Assembly (NCBI GenBank): GCA_963922815.1
Contig: CAWUKD010000130.1
Location: 1-10,512, forward strand
Origin: SZUA-146 sp963922815
GTDB taxonomy: Bacteria; Pseudomonadota; Gammaproteobacteria; Steroidobacterales; SZUA-146
Length of the DNA stretch: 10,512 nt
Direction: 5' to 3'
The translations under genes were made by a program, and so were the position numbers. Shown here piece by piece: positions 1 to 6,218 of the stretch (position 1 is its first letter; each line of letters opens with the position of its first letter). Below the pieces are notes generated by a model. The model did no database searches. It had not been told where the DNA came from and saw nothing but the letters and a program-made list of their open reading frames with translations.

Positions 1-56
1 CCGGCACAACAAAAAAAGACGGCCTGAGAACACTTTAAAGAGAACAACAAAGAACC

Positions 57-1859
57 ATGGCAACGATCAACGATCTGACCATCAAAATCGGCACCGTGAA
101 CGGTACCGGTTCCGCCAGCGCCAACGGCCTGCTCCTCAAGTCTCTGTTTCGCATGGGAATACCGGTGGTCGGCAAAAACTATTTCCCGTCGAACATTCAG
201 GGCCTGCCGACCTGGTATGAAATTCGGGTAACGGCGAAGGGCTACCGGGCACGCGCCGCCGACGTGGATGTCATTGTGGCCATGAACGCACAGACCTATA
301 CGCAAGACATGCACGACGTACGCAGCGGCGGGTGGCTGATTTACGACTCGACCTGGCCGCGCAGCAAACTGCTGGACCGCAAAGACATCAATGTGGTGGG
401 TGTTCCACTCGCCCGACTGGCCAACGAAAACTTTGACGGCGCCCGCACCCGCGTTCTGATGAAGAACATTGCGTATGTCGGCGTACTCGCTGCTCTGCTC
501 GATATCGATCTGGACATCATCAAGTCGCTGCTCGGCGAAACGTTCGCCAAGAAGCCCCATCTGGCGGACGCCAACCTCAAGGCCATCCGACTGGGCTACG
601 ACTACGCAACAGAACATTTCTCCTGCCCCTTGAGCCATCGCGTTGAGCATATGGATGCGACCAAAGGTCACATTATGATTGATGGCAACACGGCAGCCGG
701 GCTTGGCTGTGTCTACGCCGGTGCAACCGTGGGAGCGTGGTATCCGATTACCCCGTCGACGTCGCTGATGGATGGGTTCAGAAAATTTTGCGACAAACTC
801 CGGGTAGATCCCGAAACGGGCGAGCGCAACTACTGCATTATTCAGGCGGAAGACGAACTGGCCGCCATTGGCATGGTGCTTGGCGCAAGCTGGAACGGCG
901 CCAGAGCTTTTACGCCTACCAGCGGACCCGGCATTTCACTCATGTCCGAATTTATCGGCTTCGCCTATTATGCCGAAGTGCCCGCCGTACTGTTTAACGT
1001 GCAGCGCACCGGCCCTTCAACGGGGATGCCAACGCGTACCCAGCAGGCTGACATGATGCTGTGCGCCTACGCGTCCCACGGCGATACGCGTCACGTGAAT
1101 CTGTTTCCGGCCAACCCGGAAGAATGTTTTGCGTTCGCGCCTTTGGCGTTTGATCTTGCCGAACGCCTGCAGACACCGGTGTTCGTGCTATCCGACCTGG
1201 ATATCGGCATGAACGACTGGATGTGCCCCGATTTCGAATGGGACGACGCCTACGTACCCGATCGCGGCAAAGTGCTGCACAGCGAAGATCTCGACAAGAT
1301 CGAGAAGTTTCACCGCTACATGGATGTCGACGGCGACGGCATCACCTATCGCACGCTGCCTGGCGAAGATGCCCGAGGCGCGTACTTCACGCGAGGTTCC
1401 GGACACAACAAGTTTGGTGGCTATACCGAAGACTCGGCCGAGTATCAGGAAGTACTGGATCGCCTGGTGGTCAAGTGGGACACCGCTCGCACGCTGGTGC
1501 CGGCAGCAGACATTCGACACTCCCGGTTCAACGAAGTGGGCATACTCACGGTCGGCGTTTGCGAAGGCGCCGTGCTCGAGGCGATTGATGTGCTGGCCGA
1601 AGACAACGTCAATCTCAACTACTGCCGGATCAAGGGCTTCCCGTTTGGTGACGAGGTCAAAGAGTTTATCGACAGTCACAAACGCGTCTACGTGGTCGAG
1701 CAAAACAGGGATTCGCAGCTGCGCTCCATGTTAATGCTGGATATCGACGCACCAAGCAAAGTACTGGTGCCCGCACTCTTCTACGACGGTATGCCGCTGT
1801 GTGCGCGCGACGTCGTTGCCAAGATCAAGGCCGACATGGCGAAAGGACAAGCGGCATGA
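57..1859 (+). CDS. korA: 2-oxoacid:ferredoxin oxidoreductase, fused gamma-alpha subunit (KorA-like)
   Basis: This 600-residue protein is the large subunit of a two-subunit, TPP-dependent 2-oxoacid:ferredoxin oxidoreductase, most likely acting on 2-oxoglutarate in the cytoplasm and passing electrons to ferredoxin. Residues about 7-190 form the gamma domain (NGTGSASANGLLLKSL; then GGWLIYDSTWP at 91-101). Residues about 205-385 carry the alpha-domain signatures: GNTAAGLGCVYAG at 210-222, the substrate-loop motif YPITPST at 229-235, QAEDELAAIG at 263-272 and TPTSGPGISLMSE at 286-298. The C-terminal third is the usual small alpha/beta domain. About 600 residues is normal for gamma-alpha fusions. 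The ATG at 57 is preceded only by weak purine runs (AAAGAGA at 37-43), but the protein begins at the expected N-terminal strand. Its stop overlaps the start of the beta-subunit gene. Family assignment is firm. The 2-oxoglutarate preference is inferred from the two-subunit layout; another 2-oxoacid cannot be excluded. Confidence 0.9.
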   Translation: MATINDLTIKIGTVNGTGSASANGLLLKSLFRMGIPVVGKNYFPSNIQGLPTWYEIRVTAKGYRARAADVDVIVAMNAQTYTQDMHDVRSGGWLIYDSTWPRSKLLDRKDINVVGVPLARLANENFDGARTRVLMKNIAYVGVLAALLDIDLDIIKSLLGETFAKKPHLADANLKAIRLGYDYATEHFSCPLSHRVEHMDATKGHIMIDGNTAAGLGCVYAGATVGAWYPITPSTSLMDGFRKFCDKLRVDPETGERNYCIIQAEDELAAIGMVLGASWNGARAFTPTSGPGISLMSEFIGFAYYAEVPAVLFNVQRTGPSTGMPTRTQQADMMLCAYASHGDTRHVNLFPANPEECFAFAPLAFDLAERLQTPVFVLSDLDIGMNDWMCPDFEWDDAYVPDRGKVLHSEDLDKIEKFHRYMDVDGDGITYRTLPGEDARGAYFTRGSGHNKFGGYTEDSAEYQEVLDRLVVKWDTARTLVPAADIRHSRFNEVGILTVGVCEGAVLEAIDVLAEDNVNLNYCRIKGFPFGDEVKEFIDSHKRVYVVEQNRDSQLRSMLMLDIDAPSKVLVPALFYDGMPLCARDVVAKIKADMAKGQAA

Positions 1860-2911
1860 GCTATATCAAGAAACCACGCATTATTCACGACAAGATGCCG
1901 CGCAACGCGCTGGGCCTGACGTCACGGGACTATGAAGGCGTCGTGTCGACCCTGTGTGCAGGGTGCGGACACGATTCGATTACAAGCGCCATAGTACAGG
2001 CGGTTTTTGAACTGGATATTGAACCGCATCGACTCGGTAAAATGTCCGGCATCGGATGCTCATCCAAAACGCCGGCGTATTTTGTCAGCGGCTCTCACGG
2101 GTTTAACTCGGTACACGGCCGCATGCCGTCGGTGACCACCGGTGCAAACGCTGCCAATCGGGACCTGACCTATATCGGCGTGTCAGGCGACGGAGACTCT
2201 CTGTCCATTGGCATGGGGCAGTTTGCGCACGCGATACGACGCAACGTGAACATGGCCTACCTGATCGAGAACAACGGCGTGTACGGACTGACCAAAGGTC
2301 AGTTCTCAGCGTCTGCGGACGAAGGCAGCCGGGCCAAGCGCGGCGAAGAAAACAAACAGCCTCCTATTGACCCGGTGATTACGGCCATGGCCATCGGCGC
2401 GACGTTTGTGGCGCGCAGTTTTTCGGGCGACAAAGCACAGCTCGTGCCACTCATTCAGGCCGCGCTGAATCATAAAGGATTTGCACTGCTTGATGTCATC
2501 AGTCCGTGCGTCACGTTTAACGATCACGAGGGCAGCACCAAGAGCTATGCCCACACGCGGGAATTCTTCAATCAGGTGATTCAGGCTGACTACATCAGGC
2601 CGCGTAAAGAAATCATGACCAAATACGATGAAGGCGAGGCCATGACCGTCGAACTGCATGACGGCAGTAATGTCGTGCTGCGCAAAGTCGACGAGTCGTA
2701 TAACCCTACGGATCGTGCAGGTGCCTTCAGCTTTCTGAGCGACCGCGCCGCCAAAGGTGAAATTGTAACCGGTCTTTTGTATCTCGATCAGGGCAAAGGT
2801 GACATGCATGACGTCGCGGGCACGTGCCGCAAGCCTTTGAACGAGGTCGAATACTCGGTGCTGAATCCGGGTGCCGATACGCTGGCATCCATCATGAACA
2901 GCTATCGCTGA
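1856..2911 (+). CDS. korB: 2-oxoacid:ferredoxin oxidoreductase, beta subunit (KorB-like)
   Basis: This 351-residue protein is the TPP- and iron-sulfur-binding partner of the preceding subunit. The TPP/Mg motif is GDGDSLSIGMGQ (111-122) followed by ENNGVYGLTKGQ (138-149). Four cysteines sit where the family ligates its 4Fe-4S cluster: C34 and C37 (CAGC), C68 (GIGCSSKTPAY) and C218 (SPCVTFND). All motifs expected of a working enzyme are present. The start was chosen at 1856 because it forms an ATGA overlap with the stop of the alpha subunit and lies 8 nt after AAAGGA (1842-1847). An upstream in-frame ATG at 1799 would add 19 unrelated residues read from alpha-subunit DNA. The overlap implies translational coupling and equal expression. 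No ferredoxin gene lies nearby, so the electron carrier must be encoded elsewhere. Confidence 0.92.
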   Translation: MSYIKKPRIIHDKMPRNALGLTSRDYEGVVSTLCAGCGHDSITSAIVQAVFELDIEPHRLGKMSGIGCSSKTPAYFVSGSHGFNSVHGRMPSVTTGANAANRDLTYIGVSGDGDSLSIGMGQFAHAIRRNVNMAYLIENNGVYGLTKGQFSASADEGSRAKRGEENKQPPIDPVITAMAIGATFVARSFSGDKAQLVPLIQAALNHKGFALLDVISPCVTFNDHEGSTKSYAHTREFFNQVIQADYIRPRKEIMTKYDEGEAMTVELHDGSNVVLRKVDESYNPTDRAGAFSFLSDRAAKGEIVTGLLYLDQGKGDMHDVAGTCRKPLNEVEYSVLNPGADTLASIMNSYR

Positions 2912-3058
2912 CTCGCAGACGACGTAAACACCGCCTCAGCGCGTCTCGCAAGACTTTACGATTCGGCCCCGGCATCCGGGACGGAAACAACATATGGCAA
3001 CTGTGTCTGGCCTGGACGAGGCAGGCAGACAGCCACGCGCAGGTTAAGGAGAGCGAGT
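2912..3058 (+). other. Intergenic gap korB to methyltransferase-like gene, with hairpin
   Basis: This 147-nt gap contains no supportable gene. It holds a hairpin at 3004-3031 (separate entry) and a Shine-Dalgarno site, AAGGAGAG at 3046-3053, which ends 5 nt before the ATG at 3059. I see no convincing -35/-10 pair. The downstream gene may therefore be co-transcribed with korAB, or it may start from a promoter I cannot recognise. Confidence 0.5.
3004..3031 (+). promoter_or_regulatory. Intercistronic hairpin upstream of the methyltransferase-like gene
   Basis: TGTCT (3004-3008), a single bulged G, and GCCTG (3010-3014) pair with CAGGC (3022-3026) and AGACA (3027-3031). This gives ten base pairs with one bulge and a 7-nt loop. 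No T-run follows on the plus strand, so it is not a standard intrinsic terminator. It ends 14 nt before the ribosome binding site. Possible roles are attenuation, mRNA processing or 3'-end protection of the korAB message. The role is inference; the pairing is read directly. Confidence 0.4.
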
Positions 3059-4180
3059 ATGGTACCCAAGAAAGCCCTGAGGTTTTACGACAATCGCCAA
3101 AAGTACCTGGCGTTTGTAAATACGTGTAACGAAAAACGCAAGGTCGGGGAACGCGCGTCGCTGGAACTGGCCCGCATTGATCCGAAACCGCCGGCACTGC
3201 GCGTGTTCGACGCGGGCATGGGAGACGGTACCGTGCTGGCTCACGTCATGCGTTCCATGCATCACCGGTTTCCCACGCTGCCGTTTTACGTGGTGGGCAA
3301 GGAAATCAGCCTCGAAGACATACGCCTGAGCCTGGAGATTCTGCCCGACCGGTTTGTCGAGCATCCCGCCAGCGTCGTGGTCTTTACCAACATGTACTAC
3401 AAAGAGGCGCCGTGGCTCACGCCCTCTGACGGCACCAGCACCGCAGATATCAACTGGAAGACGGTTGAACTCGAAGGCAGTTCCGCCAGCGAATATGACC
3501 AGCAGCTCGGCAATCTGGACGATTTTCTGGTGGATGGCTGGCAGATCAAATCGAGCGCCAAGACCGGTAACCCGCTGTATGTGAAGCCTTCAGTACTTGT
3601 GATGTATCGCAAAGATCATTCGTTTGTTCTGGATTCCGTCATGCCGAAACCGGATGAGCCCAAAGCGGACTACGACATGGTGATCGCGTCACAGCCATGG
3701 CGCGCCCGGACCAGTGCCGAATTCAAGGTGAGGTATGTGCTGTCTCCGCTTAGTCGCGCCTTGAGAGCAGGCGGCCGACTCATTGCAGTACAGTCCTGCG
3801 GGCTTGATCCGGCGATCGAGATTATTCGCGAAATATGGCCTGACGAAGATCCGTTTCAGGTCAACCGCCACGAACTGATGCGTGAAATGCGTGCGCAGCT
3901 CGGTGACCAGGTGTCTGAGTTCATTATCGATGCCAATGCCGAAGAACACGGCCTGTTCCAGTACCAGATGCATACGCTCCCTGAAGAAATCGAACAGAGC
4001 ATCGGCACGTCTACACTGCTTGCGGCCTGGAACGCGGCTATCTATGTCGCGCAGATTGACGATCAGCGGCTCGAAAAAGTGCTGCAAGACACGTCCTATC
4101 TGGAAGCTACCTCCAACGTTTTGCACAAACACAACGGCCTGTGGTTTAACGACGAAAGTTTTGTGATTGCGAAGCGGTAA
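3059..4180 (+). CDS. Class I SAM-dependent methyltransferase-like protein, function unknown
   Basis: I do not recognise a named family for this 373-residue soluble protein, but it has a class I methyltransferase core. Motif I is VFDAGMGDGTVL (49-60), the SAM-binding loop. An acidic residue ends strand 2 (E82 in VVGKEIS), strand 4 is YDMVIASQPW (205-214), and LRAGGRLIAV (235-244) fits the strand-5 region. Between strand 3 (VVVFTNMYY, 106-114) and strand 4 lies an insertion of about 85 residues (118-203), rich in polar residues, which may recognise the substrate. The last 120 residues form a further domain of unknown type. There is no signal peptide or membrane segment. The start is fixed by AAGGAGAG 5 nt upstream. 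It follows korAB on the same strand, so a link to that enzyme is possible but unproven. The substrate could be a small molecule, protein or RNA; nothing in the sequence decides this. Confidence 0.75.
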   Translation: MVPKKALRFYDNRQKYLAFVNTCNEKRKVGERASLELARIDPKPPALRVFDAGMGDGTVLAHVMRSMHHRFPTLPFYVVGKEISLEDIRLSLEILPDRFVEHPASVVVFTNMYYKEAPWLTPSDGTSTADINWKTVELEGSSASEYDQQLGNLDDFLVDGWQIKSSAKTGNPLYVKPSVLVMYRKDHSFVLDSVMPKPDEPKADYDMVIASQPWRARTSAEFKVRYVLSPLSRALRAGGRLIAVQSCGLDPAIEIIREIWPDEDPFQVNRHELMREMRAQLGDQVSEFIIDANAEEHGLFQYQMHTLPEEIEQSIGTSTLLAAWNAAIYVAQIDDQRLEKVLQDTSYLEATSNVLHKHNGLWFNDESFVIAKR

Positions 4181-4253
4181 CCAACAGTAACCTGACGTCT
4201 CCGCCTGCAGATCGATAGCCCAGGATTACCGCATCCAATTCCCAAATAAAAAA

Positions 4254-4275
4254 GCCACCAGCGACTGCTGGTGGC
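4254..4275 (-). terminator. Rho-independent terminator for the alkaline phosphatase gene
   Basis: A perfect 9-bp stem (GCCACCAGC, loop GACT on the plus strand, GCTGGTGGC) is followed, on the minus strand, by TTTTTTATTT (complement of 4244-4253). This is the classic form for ending minus-strand transcription, 72 nt past the phosphatase stop codon. On the plus strand the stem is followed by CAATCAGTAAAA, without a U-run, so it should work poorly for the convergent methyltransferase-like gene. Confidence 0.85.
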
Positions 4276-4291
4276 CAATCAGTAAAACCTG

Positions 4292-4301
4292 CTGAGCTCA
4301 G
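4292..4301. repeat. 10-bp perfect palindrome CTGAGCTCAG
   Basis: A self-complementary decamer lies in the gap between the two convergent genes, between the phosphatase stop and its terminator. On the plus strand it is followed by TCTTT, so it might help end transcription arriving from the methyltransferase-like gene. It has no loop and only a short T-run. It may be chance. Confidence 0.2.
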
Positions 4302-4347
4302 TCTTTATGCCGGTTTTCGGGTTGGCTGCGCTATCACGACCAAACCC

Positions 4348-5979
4348 TTACTTCTTCGTGGCCTTGCGACGAAGTAACTTGCCGCCGGATTCCCACTGCG
4401 TGGCGTAAGCCATGATGTGATAAATCACGTTCTGCTCGATCGTGCCCGACACCAGCACGCTTCCGGCGCCCTGACCATACACCGGAACTTCCTCTCCGGA
4501 ATGGGTTTCCGCCGACATGGGTATCAGCGTTTCCTGATGAAACCCGGACGACTCAGTATCAACGGCCGTGACGTCGGCACGTCCGGCATTGATCGGCATA
4601 CCGTACGACGCATCGGCGTTGGTTTCGTCACCCAGGTCCTGAAATCCCCGGCCATTGGCATAGCCAAGTGTGGTGTACGGCAGATTATCAGCCGCAAGCG
4701 ACGGCGTATTGCTACCGGGAGAAACGACTTTGCCAAGGATGGGATTACCGCGTTTCGGGTATCCCGCGATGGTAAACACATGTCCATGATCGGCCGTTAC
4801 AATAATCAAGGTTTCCGACAGATCAACCCGATCAACGGCCGCCTGAATCGCTCGTGAAAACTCAATCGTTTCGTTAAGGGCGCCATGCGCACTGCCGGCG
4901 TGGTGGGCGTGATCAATGCGGCCTGACTCCACGACCAGAAAAAACCCGTCGTCGTCGTTATCAAGAATATCAATCGTCTTCGCAGTCATGTCCGTCAGCG
5001 ACGGCTCGCCGGCGATGTCGTTCGCCCGATCAACCTCGTACTGCATGTGCGACTCGTTAAATAGCGCAAACACCCTGCCGGCAGAGTCAGGGTTGATCGC
5101 GTTGAAACCCGCTTCATCAAAAATGTAGGTCCCGTTCGGATACTGTTCCTGCCACTCGGCCGTCAGGTCGCGTCCGTCCGTACGATCGCCCTCGATGAAA
5201 CTAACGGCATCAGGACTGTTAAACGCCGGGTCCCTGGGTAGAAAATGTCGACGACCGCCTCCCATGACTACCTCGATACCATCGATATCGTAACCTGGAA
5301 AGCGTTCCCGAAGATTGGTCTCGAAATTGATTAGCTGATCGGCAATATCGGTGCATCCCTGCGCGATCGCCGACGACGGCATGTCTGAGTTGTCTTCCCA
5401 GTTGCGGTCAGCCGATTTGGCGTACACGGCCGCAGGGGTGGCGTGCGTAATTCGGGCCGTTGACAACACGCCGGTAGCCATACCGTTAATCTCTGCCAGT
5501 TCCAGAGCGGTAACCAGTTCGTTACCTGCCATGCTCGTACAGACGCCGCGCTGGATATCTTCATCCACACCAACAACACCCGCATCCGTTTTAACGCCTG
5601 ACACGATGGCCGTCATGGTGCCGGCGGAGTCCGGTGTTTGTGCATCAACGTTGTATGTTTTGGCCAGAGCGGTAAACGGAAACAGATCGAATGACAGATT
5701 GTTTTCTTCGCCCGGGTTTCCACGATTCTGGCCATCGAGAATGCGGGCTGCGGTAACGGTTGAGATTCCCATACCGTCGCCCACAAACAGAATGACGTTC
5801 TTCGCCTTCTTGCGGCCCACCAGTTTGACCTTGTTCTGTACCGACGCTTTTGCGTCAACAAACCAGGGATTGACGGACTGATGTTCGGGGACGAGAGTCG
5901 AAGGCTGCTGGGCCAGCACCGCACCCGCCGCGCCTGCGAACAGCGTGATCACGATGGCTTTGTTCAGGAGTGTGTTCAT
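4348..5979 (-). CDS. phoA: Exported alkaline phosphatase, PhoA family, animal-like active site
   Basis: This 543-residue enzyme hydrolyses phosphate monoesters outside the cytoplasm. A Sec signal peptide spans residues 1-23 (hydrophobic core ending AVLA, then QQP). Inferred metal and catalytic residues follow PhoA: D68 (FVGDGMG), nucleophile S118 (TPDSAGTMTA), T181, R192 (DRNW), E351, D356 and H360 (ESGRIDHAHH), D397 and H398 (VTADHGH), and H493 (ETHSGEE). H179 and H357 occupy positions that are Asp153 and Lys328 in E. coli PhoA and His in mammalian enzymes. The surrounding text (HATPAAVYA, QGCTDIADQLI, HIMAYA) also reads like the animal group. The start ATG has GAGG 5 nt upstream (plus-strand 5985-5988). 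The gene is divergent from the propeller gene and ends in its own terminator. Phosphate-starvation control is expected for the family, but no canonical Pho box is visible. The family is firm; the symbol is used in the broad sense. Confidence 0.94.
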   Translation of the reverse strand: MNTLLNKAIVITLFAGAAGAVLAQQPSTLVPEHQSVNPWFVDAKASVQNKVKLVGRKKAKNVILFVGDGMGISTVTAARILDGQNRGNPGEENNLSFDLFPFTALAKTYNVDAQTPDSAGTMTAIVSGVKTDAGVVGVDEDIQRGVCTSMAGNELVTALELAEINGMATGVLSTARITHATPAAVYAKSADRNWEDNSDMPSSAIAQGCTDIADQLINFETNLRERFPGYDIDGIEVVMGGGRRHFLPRDPAFNSPDAVSFIEGDRTDGRDLTAEWQEQYPNGTYIFDEAGFNAINPDSAGRVFALFNESHMQYEVDRANDIAGEPSLTDMTAKTIDILDNDDDGFFLVVESGRIDHAHHAGSAHGALNETIEFSRAIQAAVDRVDLSETLIIVTADHGHVFTIAGYPKRGNPILGKVVSPGSNTPSLAADNLPYTTLGYANGRGFQDLGDETNADASYGMPINAGRADVTAVDTESSGFHQETLIPMSAETHSGEEVPVYGQGAGSVLVSGTIEQNVIYHIMAYATQWESGGKLLRRKATKK

Positions 5980-6040
5980 TATTGCCTCTGTTAGTCGGTG
6001 TATTTACCCGGACATTGTCGCCAGTCAATGTGACTTCCGG

Positions 6041-6046
6041 ATTATG
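6041..6046 (-). promoter_or_regulatory. Candidate -10 element for the alkaline phosphatase gene
   Basis: CATAAT on the minus strand matches TATAAT at five of six positions and would place the transcription start around 6034, giving a leader of about 55 nt. The stretch 17 nt upstream (ACGAAA) does not resemble TTGACA, which is common for activator-dependent promoters. The GTCAT words overlapping it could belong to an activator or repressor site. This is a weak call. Confidence 0.25.
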
Positions 6047-6207
6047 ACAACATGACGGTTTTGTTTCGTTGTAAGGCTATCGACTGGATGAATGTAACAG
6101 GACCGAAACACCGTATTACCGGAATTCACCCGGAAAGCATCCGTGGCGGGCTGTATTGCTGCCCTGCAATTACAGTATGCTTGACTCCATAAATAAAAAC
6201 ACAGCGC

Positions 6208-6215
6208 AGGGGAAG
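6208..6215 (+). promoter_or_regulatory. Ribosome binding site that sets the propeller protein start
   Basis: AGGGGAAG ends 3 nt before the ATG at 6219; its GGGGA core ends 5 nt before it. The reading frame is open further upstream to a TTG at 6156 and an ATG at 6177, but neither has a good purine-rich site, and starting there would put a polar leader ahead of the hydrophobic export segment. The ATG at 6219 is therefore preferred. Confidence 0.7.
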
Positions 6216-6218
6216 CTC

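Larger units (their letters stand above)
5980..6218. promoter_or_regulatory. Divergent intergenic region, phosphatase / propeller protein
   Basis: This 239-bp region separates two divergently transcribed genes and must hold both promoters unless one is leaderless. On the minus strand, CATAAT (plus-strand 6041-6046) is a fair -10 box about 62 nt before the phosphatase start, without a good -35. Three TGAC words lie at 6031, 6045 and 6053 on the plus strand, with spacings of 14 and 8, unlike the 11-bp period of PhoB boxes. No convincing promoter is seen for the plus strand. Confidence 0.4.

Noticed and set aside
1188..1703. 171-codon open frame on the minus strand inside korA
   Set aside because: It lies wholly antisense to a well-supported gene. 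Its translation has no recognisable motif, and long antisense frames are common at this GC content.
2306..2809. 167-codon open frame on the minus strand inside korB
   Set aside because: It is fully antisense to the conserved beta subunit, and the product shows no domain signature.
2968..2980. Small hairpin CCCGG-CAT-CCGGG
   Set aside because: Five pairs with a 3-nt loop and no T-run are expected by chance in GC-rich DNA.
2824..3129. 101-codon plus-strand frame spanning the korB end and the following gap
   Set aside because: It overlaps two supported genes in another frame, and its basic, low-complexity product looks like chance.
4417..4857. 146-codon plus-strand frame inside the phosphatase gene
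   Set aside because: It is antisense to catalytic-site coding sequence and the product is unlike any family I know.
6041..6060. Canonical PhoB box upstream of the phosphatase
   Set aside because: GTCAT words on the minus strand are 8 bp apart rather than 11, and flanking positions do not match the consensus. Kept only as a finding about a possible non-canonical site.
6156..6218. Upstream extension of the propeller protein from the TTG at 6156 or the ATG at 6177
   Set aside because: There is no good ribosome binding site, and it would put a polar leader before the export segment. The ATG at 6219 has AGGGGAAG in place.
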